This document shows, one piece after another, positions 1 through 8,846 of a stretch of 64,000 nt of DNA. The stretch is from JBEVJK01 sp963791325 (lineage in GTDB: Bacteria > Pseudomonadota > Alphaproteobacteria > Rhizobiales > Rhizobiaceae): the NCBI GenBank assembly GCA_963791325.1, contig CAWBRU010000005.1:310001-374000 (forward strand). The letters are read 5' to 3'. The position numbers and the translations under genes were made by a program. The notes beneath the pieces are model-generated. The model was not told the origin of the DNA. It saw only the letters and a list, made by a program, of their open reading frames with translations, and did not search any database. Each line of letters opens with the position of its first letter. Position 1 is the stretch's first letter.

Positions 1-324
1 CCGGAGGCGCCGCAAGGTCGCTTCGCTGCAGGACACAACGTCGACGGAGCGCTCGCCGTCGCGGACCAGGACTTGGCCGCGCGAGACGACGTTCAGCCGG
101 TTGACGGCGCGCAGCAATGTCGATTTGCCAGAGCCGGAAAGCCCCATCAGCACCGAGATCTCGCCTTCATTGATGGTGAGATTGGCGCCGGCGCAGCCGA
201 GCACCTGGCCGGTCGACTCCAGGATCTCGGCCCGGCTGGCGCCGCGATCGATCATCGCCAGCGCCCCGGCGGGGTCGGGACCGAAGACGATATCCACGTC
301 CTTGAAATCGACTGCAACGGTCAT
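1..324 (-). CDS. choV: Choline/glycine betaine ABC transporter ATP-binding subunit, partial (ChoV/ProV family)
   Basis: This is the ATPase subunit of the quaternary-amine importer encoded by the next two genes. It powers uptake through the ChoW channel from the cytoplasmic face. Only the N-terminal 108 codons are present, because the gene runs off the left edge of the window. The visible part carries the ProV-type N-terminal extension before the nucleotide-binding core and a Walker A motif (GLSGSGKST, about residues 65-73), followed by the usual LLRAVNRL helix. The ATG at 324 directly abuts the permease stop codon, so the two are translationally coupled. The choline assignment comes from the binding protein in the operon, not from this subunit. 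Confidence 0.9.
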   Translation of the reverse strand, partial: MTVAVDFKDVDIVFGPDPAGALAMIDRGASRAEILESTGQVLGCAGANLTINEGEISVLMGLSGSGKSTLLRAVNRLNVVSRGQVLVRDGERSVDVVSCSEATLRRLR

Positions 325-1179
325 CTATTTGCGGCCTCCCACGCCGAGCCGGGTCATCCGGTCGAGCACGATCGCCAGCACCACGATGGCGAGGCCGGCT
401 TCCAGGCCGAGATCGATCTTGCGCGAGCCGAGGGCCCGATTGATTTCCGTGCCGAGGCCGCCGGCACCGATCAGGGCGGCGAACACCACCATCGACAGCG
501 ACAGCATGATGCACTGTGTCAGCCCGGCCATGATGGTCGGCAGCGCGGCCGGCAGCTCGACCTTCCATAGCAGCTGCTGCTTGGTCGCGCCGAACGACTG
601 GCCGGCCTCGAGAATCGATTTCGGGATCGAGGTGACGCCGAGATGGGTGAGCCGGACCGCGGTCGGAATCACGAAGATGATGGTGACGATCAGGCCGGGC
701 GCATTGCCCAGTCCGAACAGCGTCAGCACCGGGATCAGATAGACGAAAGTGGGCAGCGTCTGCATCAGGTCGAGCACCGGCAGCATGATCCGGTAGACGC
801 GCGGCTTGTGAGCCGCCCAGATGCCGAGCGGCACGCCGATGGCCATCGAGGCGGCAGCTGCGGCCACCACCAGCACCAGCGTCTGCACCGTCTGCTTCCA
901 AAGGTTCTGGTTGATGATGAAGATCAGGCCGATGAAGACGCCGAGCGCCAGATTACGCGAGCGCTGCAGGTACCAGGCGAGCAACGCGATCAGCGCGGCA
1001 AGCAGCACCGGCGGCACCAGAAGCAGGCCGTCGACGGCACCGTCCAGCAGCCAGTTCAGACCCGAGGACAGGCCGCGGAAGAAGGCGTTGAAGTGGTCGG
1101 TGAGGAAGGTGAAGAACGCCTTGCCCCAGAGCCCGATCGGGATCTTGTAGCTGGCCAGGAATTTCGAGATCGGATCCAT
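325..1179 (-). CDS. choW: Choline ABC transporter permease (ChoW/ProW family)
   Basis: This 284-residue inner-membrane permease of the OpuAB/ProW type forms the translocation channel for a quaternary amine. Hydrophobic segments cover residues about 50-70, 75-95, 100-125, 145-170, 215-240 and 255-275. The region TLPTFVYLIPVLTLFGLGNAPG followed by IPTAVRLTHLG is the typical BPD_transp_1 core with its ATPase-contacting loop. The gene lies between choX and choV on the same strand, and the ATG at 1179 is 149 bases beyond the choX stop. Length and topology match rhizobial ChoW. The substrate is inferred from ChoX. Confidence 0.92.
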   Translation of the reverse strand: MDPISKFLASYKIPIGLWGKAFFTFLTDHFNAFFRGLSSGLNWLLDGAVDGLLLVPPVLLAALIALLAWYLQRSRNLALGVFIGLIFIINQNLWKQTVQTLVLVVAAAAASMAIGVPLGIWAAHKPRVYRIMLPVLDLMQTLPTFVYLIPVLTLFGLGNAPGLIVTIIFVIPTAVRLTHLGVTSIPKSILEAGQSFGATKQQLLWKVELPAALPTIMAGLTQCIMLSLSMVVFAALIGAGGLGTEINRALGSRKIDLGLEAGLAIVVLAIVLDRMTRLGVGGRK

Positions 1180-1273
1180 GTTCCCCTCATGTCACGTCCC
1201 CCGTCTCGGCGACGCCGCAGATGAGGGCGGAGCCCCCATTTTTTTCGCGTCCCTTGCCCACCCTCGCTCTGCC

Positions 1274-1296
1274 GACCGCCGGCGGGGCCGGCGGTC
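1274..1296. promoter_or_regulatory. Perfect 10-bp hairpin between choX and choW
   Basis: The sequence holds an exact inverted repeat (GACCGCCGGC / GCCGGCGGTC) with a 3-base loop, 33 bases downstream of the choX stop on the transcribed minus strand. No T-run follows it on that strand, so it is probably not a strong terminator. In binding-protein transporter operons, hairpins at this place often protect the 3' end of the binding-protein mRNA or dampen read-through, giving excess binding protein over permease. That role is inferred here. Confidence 0.5.
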
Positions 1297-1328
1297 TTTG
1301 CTCCAGCGCGGCTGGACTCGGTTCCAGC

Positions 1329-2264
1329 TCAGCTGGACAATGCGGTCTTGATCGCGGCGGCGGCATCGCCGCCGTCGAAGGTGGTGACGCCGGAGAGCCA
1401 CGGGCCGACCACGTCGGGATGGGCCTTGAGCCAGTCCGTCGCCACCGTATTCGGATCGCCGCCCTTCAGGATCGAGTCCATCATCTCGTTCTCCATGGAC
1501 AGCGAGAAATGCAAGTTCTTGATGAAGGCGCCGACGTTCGGGCACTCGGTCAGGTAGCCCTTGCGCACATTGGTGTGCACGGTGGCGGCGCCGAAGCCCG
1601 AATCGCCCATGCCGTCGAGATAGGTGATCTTCATCTCACCCATCACCGGATGCGGCGTCCAGCCAAGGAACACGATCCACTGATTGTCCTTCATCGACTG
1701 CTCGGCCTGGGTGAGCATGCCGGCTTCGGAGGATTCCACCAGATCAAAGCCGGTCAGGTTGTTCTCCGGCTTGGAGATCATGTCGAGGATGATGCGGTTG
1801 CCGTCATTGCCGGCTTCGATCCCGTAAATCTTGTTGTCGAACTTGTCCTGGAATTTGCCGATGTCGGTCAGCGACTTCACCCCGGCGTCGGCGACATAGG
1901 TCGGCACCACGAGGCCGTAGCCGGCGCCTTCGAGGTTCTGGCTCACCGTCTCGACCGACCCATCGGCGGTATAATCCTTGATGTCGTTGGTCATCGACGG
2001 CATCCAATTGCCGAGGAACACGTCGAGATCCTTGTTTTTCAGCGACGCGTAGGTGACCGGCACGGAAAGCTGGATCACCTGCGGCTCATAGCCGAGCGCC
2101 GTCAACAGCACGGAAGTCACGGCTGTGGTCGCCTGGATGTCGGTCCAGCCGACGTCCGACAGCCGCACCGGCTTGCAGCTTTCAGGGTCGCCCGCCAGGG
2201 CCGCGCCCGAGGTGAGCGCCGCCGCCAACCCCAGCGCGGCAGCAAGATATTTCGTCGTCTTCAT
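1329..2264 (-). CDS. choX: Choline-binding periplasmic protein ChoX
   Basis: This is a periplasmic substrate-binding protein of the OpuAC family, 311 residues, with a signal peptide (MKTTKYLAAALGLAAALTSG, cleavage near ALA-GD). Segments such as SDVGWTDIQATTA, LSVPVTYASLKNKDLDVFLG, YGIEAGNDGNR, VESSEAGML and VFLGWTPHP match the Sinorhizobium ChoX pattern, including the aromatic residues used to bind the trimethylammonium group. This argues for choline rather than only glycine betaine. The ATG at 2264 is chosen because GGGAGAAG lies just upstream; a longer in-frame extension would lack both a ribosome site and a signal-peptide start. It is the first gene of choXWV. Confidence 0.93.
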   Translation of the reverse strand: MKTTKYLAAALGLAAALTSGAALAGDPESCKPVRLSDVGWTDIQATTAVTSVLLTALGYEPQVIQLSVPVTYASLKNKDLDVFLGNWMPSMTNDIKDYTADGSVETVSQNLEGAGYGLVVPTYVADAGVKSLTDIGKFQDKFDNKIYGIEAGNDGNRIILDMISKPENNLTGFDLVESSEAGMLTQAEQSMKDNQWIVFLGWTPHPVMGEMKITYLDGMGDSGFGAATVHTNVRKGYLTECPNVGAFIKNLHFSLSMENEMMDSILKGGDPNTVATDWLKAHPDVVGPWLSGVTTFDGGDAAAAIKTALSS

Positions 2265-2457
2265 TGTTCTTCTCCCATGCGAGAACTCGTGCCAACGCGA
2301 CAGCGCTTGGCCTTTTTTGTCACCCCGCGGCGAGCCAAACACCATTTTGGTGCCGTTTCAAGCCTGGAAGACGCGGCAGCCCCTGCCGCTGCCAGGCCCA
2401 GCAAGGGCCGGGTTCCCCCCCGGGGGGACCATCAATTTGCGCTGATCGCCGATTTTG

Positions 2458-2844
2458 TCAGATCTGCAGCGCCAGCGGATGACCTTTCAACGCCCCGTCG
2501 AAGGTCATCAACGCCAGATTTTCCACGGCACACTGGGCCAGCAGCATCCGGTCGAACGGATCCTTGGTCTCTGGATCGGGGTCGACCGAAGACACAGCAT
2601 GGCGAGCGGTCACCTCCAGGATGGCCACTCCGAAACGACCGATGAGCTCAGGTAAAAGCGGCAGGGGAATTTTTGGATTTAGCTTGCCGAGGCGGGTCTT
2701 GATCGCGATCTCCCATAGGCTGGCGGCACTGACGGATGCGTCGGCATCCGTTTGGGCGAGAACGGCGGCGAAGGTGGGGCACTTCTCTTGCAACTCGGCG
2801 CGACAGAGCGCGATGACGACGTGTGTGTCGAGCAGGATCCGCAT
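2458..2844 (-). CDS. PIN-domain ribonuclease toxin, VapC family
   Basis: This 128-residue PIN-domain protein is the likely toxin of a type II toxin-antitoxin pair, cleaving RNA until bound by its antitoxin. The acidic active-site residues are visible: Asp in RILLDTH at the N terminus, Glu in SLWEIAIK, Asp in KDPFDRML and Asp in LMTFDGAL. The ATG at 2844 lies two bases beyond the antitoxin stop. An in-frame TTG at 2850 that overlaps that stop (TTGA) is an alternative start that would add two residues. The spacing to the upstream antitoxin gene is typical of vapBC operons. The RNA target cannot be told from the sequence. Confidence 0.88.
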   Translation of the reverse strand: MRILLDTHVVIALCRAELQEKCPTFAAVLAQTDADASVSAASLWEIAIKTRLGKLNPKIPLPLLPELIGRFGVAILEVTARHAVSSVDPDPETKDPFDRMLLAQCAVENLALMTFDGALKGHPLALQI

Positions 2845-2846
2845 GC

Positions 2847-3113
2847 TCAATCGGGTGGCAGCGGCTTGGTGAGGAAGTCTTCCGCCAGTGGCAAGTCGAA
2901 ATCTTCACTCACATCGGGAAACGGATCGTCGATATCCAACGACTTCAAGAAACTCCGGCCGGCATCGAAATCGATGCCGCGCCCGCCGCGATGCGGAACA
3001 AGGTCGAGAACGGGCTTGCCATCTCGCGTCAGCACGATCCTCTCTCCCTGCTCGGCACGCTGAGCGAGTTCGGGAAGGCGATTCTGCGCCTCATTCATGG
3101 AAACGGCAGCCAT
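2847..3113 (-). CDS. Phd/YefM-family antitoxin partner of the PIN toxin
   Basis: This 88-residue antitoxin has an N-terminal Phd/YefM DNA-binding fold (VSMNEAQNRLPELAQRAEQG, then IVLTRDGKPVLDLVP). Its acidic, proline-containing C-terminal tail would wrap the toxin. The ATG at 3113 is preferred over an upstream in-frame start because the conserved Phd motif begins three residues after it and a GGGG stretch sits just before it. It is upstream of and coupled to the PIN toxin gene. Like other Phd proteins it probably represses its own operon. No operator could be assigned by eye. Confidence 0.85.
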   Translation of the reverse strand: MAAVSMNEAQNRLPELAQRAEQGERIVLTRDGKPVLDLVPHRGGRGIDFDAGRSFLKSLDIDDPFPDVSEDFDLPLAEDFLTKPLPPD

Positions 3114-3246
3114 CCCCGGAATGTATCCGCCGCCGAATGCTATTTCAACGCGATAACTCTCTCCTGGTGCTCTGGCCACCCCTTGCTCCTTTCAATCCCC
3201 CGGCGCGGCACCTATATTCCGGGGCCTGAGCGGTGGGAGGAAGCGG

Positions 3247-4338
3247 ATGGCAGAGCTGCAGAATTTCGACCAGGAGATTGCCAAGACCAAGGCCGCCGTC
3301 GAAGGCGTGCGTGCCAAGATCGAGCAATCGGGAAGCGTGCTCGACACGCTGGCCAAGGCCGACAAGACGATCGGCGCGGTCGATTTCGACATCGAGAACG
3401 CCCGCATCGAGGATGTCATCAAGCAGCAGAAAGTGATGGAAGCCAACATCGCCGACCTGATCATCGGGCTCGAGGATGCCACCAACGTGTTCGGCAGCGA
3501 GTTCGAGAGCATGAAGAACTTCACCGGCTGGGAGAATTTCGTCGGCATCTTTTCGGATCAGTCCAAGCAGCGCCTGCGCACCGACCGGGTGCGCAACATG
3601 TCGCTGGCGGGCAATCTGCAGGAACTGTTGTCGAAGTCGGACACCATCGTCGGAATCCTCAAGGCGCAGAAGCAGATCCTCGACGCCCGCTACAAGACCT
3701 CCGAGGCAAGCCTTGGCCAGGTGATCGAGCGGCGCAAGGCGACGATCGACAATCTTACGACGACGCAAAAGCGCATCGAGGAGCTCAATCCGCTGCTGCT
3801 TGACCTGGAAAACAAGATCGCCGCCTCGACCAGCCAGACCGAGCGTACCGAACTCGAGGGCGAGCGCTCGAAGATGGCGACCGAGTACAATGAGAAGCAG
3901 GCCAAGGAGCAGGAGCTGCTGGCGGAGAGCCAGACGCTGGAGCGCTACAGCTCGATGTTCCAGACATTCGTCGATTCACTCAACAACCAGATCGCGGCGC
4001 AGAACACGCTGATCAACAAGCTGACCATCGACACCGAGCAGCGGATCGTGCTGTACAAGGCGCTGGAGGACAGCCTGAAGACTGCCGCCCAGCAGGACGT
4101 CGCCCACAAGATCAATACGCTGGGCAGCCAGGTCGATACCACCGCCGAGGAGACGATGGCCGGCATCGGCGCCGCTGCGCAGAAGCAGATCGGCGACCTG
4201 CTCGAGCTGCACGAGAAGAACATGGTGGCAAGCGGCGATATCCAGCGCCGCAAGAAGCTCGCCGACGACGCTTTCGCCCGGCGCTTCGAAGAGGTCATGC
4301 GCAAGCACAATGCCGCAGATTATGTGCGCTCGGCCTGA
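3247..4338 (+). CDS. Coiled-coil protein of unknown function, first gene of the AAA+ cluster
   Basis: This 363-residue, almost entirely helical protein has long heptad-like stretches (about residues 5-60, 130-260 and 290-350), no signal peptide and no membrane segment. I do not recognise a named domain. The start is well supported by GGGAGGAAG just before ATG 3247. It is 25 bases upstream of the next gene on the same strand and starts a run of five genes built around an AAA+ ATPase. By inference it could be an adaptor, filament or scaffold for that ATPase. General helical similarity to TelA-like proteins is not specific enough to name it. Confidence 0.75.
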   Translation: MAELQNFDQEIAKTKAAVEGVRAKIEQSGSVLDTLAKADKTIGAVDFDIENARIEDVIKQQKVMEANIADLIIGLEDATNVFGSEFESMKNFTGWENFVGIFSDQSKQRLRTDRVRNMSLAGNLQELLSKSDTIVGILKAQKQILDARYKTSEASLGQVIERRKATIDNLTTTQKRIEELNPLLLDLENKIAASTSQTERTELEGERSKMATEYNEKQAKEQELLAESQTLERYSSMFQTFVDSLNNQIAAQNTLINKLTIDTEQRIVLYKALEDSLKTAAQQDVAHKINTLGSQVDTTAEETMAGIGAAAQKQIGDLLELHEKNMVASGDIQRRKKLADDAFARRFEEVMRKHNAADYVRSA

Positions 4339-4363
4339 CCGGGCCCGCTAGGCTGGCCGGCGG

Positions 4364-5518
4364 ATGAGTGCCATGGGGGCAGCCGACGACCCGGCCGAGC
4401 GCTATTTCGCGGCGATCGCCGCGGCACTCGACGGGCTCGACATCTTCCTGCGCGACGACCGGTCGCCGCTCTACCGCCACGACATCGTGGCAAGGATCGT
4501 GGCCGGTCATATCGCCCGGCTGGAACGCTCGTTCTCGTCATGGCGCAACCGGCTCGGCTTCATGGAAAAGTTCCGCATCTCGCGCGCCGAGAGCGGCTTT
4601 CCCGCCTTCCAAAATGTGCTCGAGCTGGAGAACGACCGCCGGCAGGCGCCGGAGCGACTTGCCAATCTTCCCGATGCCGGCACGCTCCGCGCCGAGATGG
4701 CCGACTTCATCTTGCGCCACAAGGCGTTTCCCGCCGCGCTGCAAAGCACGCTGGCCGAGCGGCTCTACCTCGAGGACGTCAAGGACGGCGAGACGTTCGG
4801 CCCGTTCACGTTGGCCGAGACGGCAAAAGTGTCGGTCAATCCCAAGACGATGCGGCCCTACTACCTGGTCCACTGGGCCAGCTTTGACGGCACCGCCAAC
4901 CTGCCGCTGATCTATATGGTCACCGTCGAGGATTCGTCCGAGGCGATGGTCAGCCAACTGGTCGATCCCGCCGGCAAGCTCAAGGACGATGTCGAGATCC
5001 CGCTGCCGGTCGAGGGCCTGCTCAACCCCGAACTCGCGCACCGTTTCGACGACTTCACCGAAAAGAACTCCGCCTATTCGCTGTCGCCGGCGACGATTGC
5101 CGGCAACCTCGATAAGGATTTCGAGACGCTGCATCCGACCCAGCTCAGGCGCGTCGTGCTCGGCCCCTTCTATTCGAGCGGCATCACCGAGAACAATTCG
5201 ACCGTCACCGAGGTGCTTGCCAAGGTGCGCCGCCCCGAAAACGCCTGGCTGCTCACCTGGACCGTGCAGGAGGTGTTTTCGCAATCGGAACGCCCGGGCC
5301 GGCGCGGGCTGTGGTCGTCGGAGAAGGCGACCCAGGAGTTCCACATCAACACCGACGATCTCGAGGCCGCCCGCCAGGGTGTTTCCAGCTATGAGCAGCA
5401 TGCGCTGATCCCGCACGAGGCCTATCAGGCGCTGTATGCCGCCGGCGAGGCCCAGAAGGTGTTCGGCGGCTACAAGGTCCACATCCTGTCGAAGGGCCAG
5501 GTGATCAGCGATGTCTAA
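4364..5518 (+). CDS. Conserved protein of unknown function, second gene of the AAA+ cluster
   Basis: This is a 384-residue soluble protein without a signal peptide or membrane helices. The N-terminal 150 residues look helical (YFAAIAAALDGLDIFLRDD and on). The middle and C-terminal parts alternate beta-like stretches (VHWASFDGTANLPLIYMVTVED, LLTWTVQEVFS) and end with YKVHILSKGQVISDV. No catalytic motif stands out. It is 25 bases after the coiled-coil gene and 27 bases before the ATPase start. It may correspond to one of the alphaproteobacterial DUF families found beside this ATPase, possibly DUF6384, but I cannot confirm that without a search. Confidence 0.72.
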   Translation: MSAMGAADDPAERYFAAIAAALDGLDIFLRDDRSPLYRHDIVARIVAGHIARLERSFSSWRNRLGFMEKFRISRAESGFPAFQNVLELENDRRQAPERLANLPDAGTLRAEMADFILRHKAFPAALQSTLAERLYLEDVKDGETFGPFTLAETAKVSVNPKTMRPYYLVHWASFDGTANLPLIYMVTVEDSSEAMVSQLVDPAGKLKDDVEIPLPVEGLLNPELAHRFDDFTEKNSAYSLSPATIAGNLDKDFETLHPTQLRRVVLGPFYSSGITENNSTVTEVLAKVRRPENAWLLTWTVQEVFSQSERPGRRGLWSSEKATQEFHINTDDLEAARQGVSSYEQHALIPHEAYQALYAAGEAQKVFGGYKVHILSKGQVISDV

Positions 5519-5545
5519 GCGCCATTTTGCGGCGGAGGCTTGAGC

Positions 5546-7456
5546 ATGGATTCAGGTCTCACCACCATCGCCGAAGCCGACATCGACAGGCATCGGCCGG
5601 CGGCGCAGGCGATGATCACCCGCCTCGTGGTGCTCGAAGACCCCGAGCAGCAGAAGAAAACCGCGCTCGCCGGCACCGGCCGGCGTTTCGTCCCGACCGT
5701 TCAGTCGGGCGGCGTGCGCCGCAGCCGCGAGGTCGAGCTCAGCAAGACGGTGGCGGCCGTCCGGCCGGATGATCCGCTGCTGTCGATCCCGCAGCAGAGC
5801 TTGCTGGTCCGCGCCCGCCGTGGACTGGCGGTCGCGCTGGCGGTCGCCGAGCTGTTCGGCAAGGGCAATGCGCTGGAGGGCCTGCAGGCGCGCAATGCCC
5901 GGGCGCCGCTCGAGGGCGACGATGCCGCGATGTTCCACAAGCTTATGTCGGCCGCAGCTTACGTCGCCGCATTCGCCTTCGTCTCCTATCTCGCGCAGCT
6001 GATCGACGCGGACGGCGAGCCGCCCGACGATCTCGCCGAACCCGACTTTCTGTTCGACACCCCGCAGGAGGCGCTGAAAGCGCTCGTTGCCGGGTTGGAC
6101 CGTGCCGTTGCCGGGGCCAAGGACGACAGCGACATGCTGGCCCGCACGCGCGCCTTCGCTCTGGCCGCCACCGACGGCCTGCTGCAGCGCAAGGGCCGCT
6201 TCGACGGGCTCGGCCCGTTCGAGGCCGCCCATCTCCGCATCGAGGCCGACAATTTCACCCTCGACGGCTTCGACGTTGCTCCAGGCAAGCGGGCAAAGCC
6301 GCTGGTGATGGCCTTCAAGCGGCCCGAGGAGGTCATCGGCAACCACATCGCCAAGTACCAGTCGGTCAAGCTTGCCAAGATGCTGATGGCCTATGATTTC
6401 GAGCGGCAGCTCAACCCGTTCGTCGAGCTCAGCGGGTTCCTGTTCACCTTCATCGGCGACGGCGCCCCCGGGACCGGCAAGACGACGCTGATCCAGATGA
6501 TCGCCGGGCTGGTCGACGGCTACTGCCAAGTCGCCGGCTATCCGTTCGTCTACGAGAATTTCGGCGTCGATCAGATTTCCTCGTATCAGGGCAAATCGGG
6601 TCAGAACTGCCGCCGGTTCGTCGATACGATCCTCAATCCCAGGGCGATCGGCTTCGGCACCATCGACGATATCGACCAGGTCGCCGCCAAGCGCTCGGAC
6701 GACCGTGCCTCTGCCGGCCAGCAGGAGATCACCGGCGTGCTGATGGACGCCTTCGGCGGCGCGAGCACGGTGGTGCGCGGCAATTGCGCCTTCGGCATGT
6801 TCTCCAATTATCCCGAAAACGTCGACGATGCGCTGCGCCAGCGGGCCGGGGCGCGCTGGCTGGTCGACGGTCCGCAGACGCGCGAGGACTATATCGATAT
6901 CTTCGTGCTGCTCGCCGGCAACAACCATCGGATCCCGCTCGGCGAGCACCGGCTCAATGCTGCGCAGGAGATCAAGCGCGCCGTCGGCGAAGCCTATGAG
7001 GCGCATGCCCGGCCACAGGAAGAGGGGCTGATCTCGGTCTGGGAGCGGTTCGTGGCCGACAAGGGCCAGCCGAAGAGCTTGACCGACATCGGCGACTATC
7101 TCCATCGGATCCGGCAGGCGGAACCGCGATTCACCGGCCGCGCCATCAAGAACATCACCGATGCCGTCAAGATGCGGGCGATGGACGTCGAGCTGCCGGA
7201 CGCCTGGTTCGCCACGCCCGAGGCGTTCATGCACAAGAGCTACGACGACAAGAAAGCGATGATCGCCGAGCTCAGACAGCCGTTCTCGATGGCGATGGTG
7301 ATCGAGGAGATCAATCGCTACGCCGACAGCGAGTTCCGCTATTCTGATCGCGCCGACGATGCCGCCGTGGCCCGGCTGCTGCGCGATGCCAGGCTCAGCG
7401 AACGCGCCGCCCGCGAGCGGGAGGATCTGCGCGCGAAAGGGCTCTGGAATGCCTAG
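5546..7456 (+). CDS. AAA+ ATPase, central gene of an uncharacterised cluster
   Basis: This is a 636-residue protein with an AAA+ module in its second half. Walker A is GAPGTGKTT at residues 306-314, Walker B is TIDDID near 373-378, a sensor-1 Asn lies in MFSNYPE near 418, and an arginine-finger-like stretch ALRQRAGAR follows near 430. The N-terminal 280 residues are family-specific and have no recognised domain. The ATG at 5546 is chosen because GGCGGAGG sits seven bases upstream; a TTG two codons earlier is the alternative. There is no signal peptide, so the protein is cytoplasmic. It probably remodels a complex formed by its neighbours, which is inference from the cluster. Confidence 0.82.
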   Translation: MDSGLTTIAEADIDRHRPAAQAMITRLVVLEDPEQQKKTALAGTGRRFVPTVQSGGVRRSREVELSKTVAAVRPDDPLLSIPQQSLLVRARRGLAVALAVAELFGKGNALEGLQARNARAPLEGDDAAMFHKLMSAAAYVAAFAFVSYLAQLIDADGEPPDDLAEPDFLFDTPQEALKALVAGLDRAVAGAKDDSDMLARTRAFALAATDGLLQRKGRFDGLGPFEAAHLRIEADNFTLDGFDVAPGKRAKPLVMAFKRPEEVIGNHIAKYQSVKLAKMLMAYDFERQLNPFVELSGFLFTFIGDGAPGTGKTTLIQMIAGLVDGYCQVAGYPFVYENFGVDQISSYQGKSGQNCRRFVDTILNPRAIGFGTIDDIDQVAAKRSDDRASAGQQEITGVLMDAFGGASTVVRGNCAFGMFSNYPENVDDALRQRAGARWLVDGPQTREDYIDIFVLLAGNNHRIPLGEHRLNAAQEIKRAVGEAYEAHARPQEEGLISVWERFVADKGQPKSLTDIGDYLHRIRQAEPRFTGRAIKNITDAVKMRAMDVELPDAWFATPEAFMHKSYDDKKAMIAELRQPFSMAMVIEEINRYADSEFRYSDRADDAAVARLLRDARLSERAAREREDLRAKGLWNA

Positions 7457-7495
7457 GGCCCTTGGCCGATCGTTGCGGCGCCGGGGAGGCAGGCC

Positions 7496-8795
7496 GTGAC
7501 CTCCGAAACCGACCTGCTGCGTGCCAACGAGCTGATCTATGGCCGCCTGCTGCCGGTCGAGGAACCGCACCTCATCGACCGTTACAACAAGGCGTTGGCC
7601 GCGTTCGGGCTGCCGGCCACCAAGCTTGCCCGCTTCACCATCGACCGCACCGGCTATTCGCCGGAGATCGCCGATGAGCTCGGGGAGCCATCCTATCTCG
7701 ACCCCAACGACGTCAACCGGCGGTTCATCATCCTCACCCCGGCGCAGATCGAGCTGCCGGTGGTCCATACGGCGTTCTCCAACACCTCGCAGCTGGTCTA
7801 CGAGTTCATGACCAAGAACCAGCGTGCAATCGATGCGCTCACCATCAAGGACGTCATCTACGGCGAGATCGAGGAATTCGGTGGCCAAGGTCGAGACCAT
7901 CGAGGACCTGCTGTCGATCAATCAGGTCGAGTTCCGGGTGCTGTCGGCCGAGGATGTGGTCGGCAAGGCGGCCGAGCTCGGCACGCTGGTCGACCGGCTG
8001 AAGCAGGAGCCGGACGCCTGGCGGGACAGCGCCATGCTCAACCGCATGGTCGAACTCGCCAAAGTGACCGGCGACATCCGCGAGAACGCGCTGGTGCCCG
8101 ATCAGGTGATCTTCCGCCACAACGCCTATTGGACGAGCCATTTCGGCGGCCTCTATGTGTTCGTCGATGCCAATTCAACCACCGTGATCTGCGATCCCAC
8201 CGCGCCGGGGTTCCGCCGGTCACGGCCCTGGCAGGTCAGCTATCTGCCGATCGGTGACGCCGACAAGGTGGTCCGGTTCCTGGCCGGCAGCGGCCGGCTG
8301 GAACTGCCGCGGGCCTCGTGGATCGAGACGTCGGGCTATCTCGAGCACCGCGCCGAGATGACGCTGAAGCGGCTGGTCCATCAGGCCGAGCCCGCCCGTG
8401 ACCTCGGCAAGGCCGACAAGGTCTGGATGCAGAGCTGGATCGCCGGCCATGCCGATCTGATCGCCAAGGAGGGGACCTTTCCGTTCCTCAACGCGGCCAA
8501 GCGCGAGCTTGCCCAGCTCGGCCAGCTCAGGCTGGAAGACGCCGCCCCGCTGCATCGCTTTCTGGTGGTTCGCGCCAGGCCAGACCATCCGGATGCCTGG
8601 CTGGTCAACCGGCTGATCTCCGAATTCGTCCCGGACGACTTCGTCGCCCGCTATATCTTCAACAAGCCCGGCTTCTACCGCGATTATCAGGGCTTCGATC
8701 CGGTCTGGCGGCAGACCGTTGTGGACACGCTGAAAACCACATATCTCAAGGCCAAGGCAGCGTTCCGCGCCCGCCTCTACGGCCTCAAGGACTAG
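7496..8795 (+). CDS. Conserved protein of unknown function, fourth gene of the AAA+ cluster (one-base frameshift)
   Basis: Two overlapping frames join into one 432-residue protein if one G is removed near 7880 (CGGTGG read as CGTGG). The first frame starts at GTG 7496 after GGGGAGG and ends its good sequence at GEIEEF. The second continues with VAKVETIEDLLSI to the stop at 8795. The span is 1300 bases, which leaves one extra base. A second gene starting at a GTG at the junction is possible but less likely. No catalytic motif is recognised; it may be DUF6638, unconfirmed. The shift resembles the other single-base insertions in this window, so it may be a sequence error. Confidence 0.7.
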
Positions 8796-8846
8796 CCCTT
8801 TGTCCCGCGGGGTTTCCCAGCCGGGACGGCATTTGAGAGAGGTGCC

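Noticed and set aside
3247..4338. Tellurite-resistance TelA identity for the coiled-coil protein
   Set aside because: The resemblance is only general helical content. No TelA-specific motif was recognised and no ter or kla genes are near.
7870..7895. Programmed ribosomal frameshift in the fourth cluster gene
   Set aside because: There is no slippery heptamer or following pseudoknot apparent, and the same one-base pattern occurs in many unrelated genes of this window.
5552..7921. A 789-codon open frame on the minus strand opposite the AAA+ ATPase
   Set aside because: It is a high-GC shadow. The plus strand has clear Walker motifs and ribosome sites, and the minus translation has no family-like stretches.
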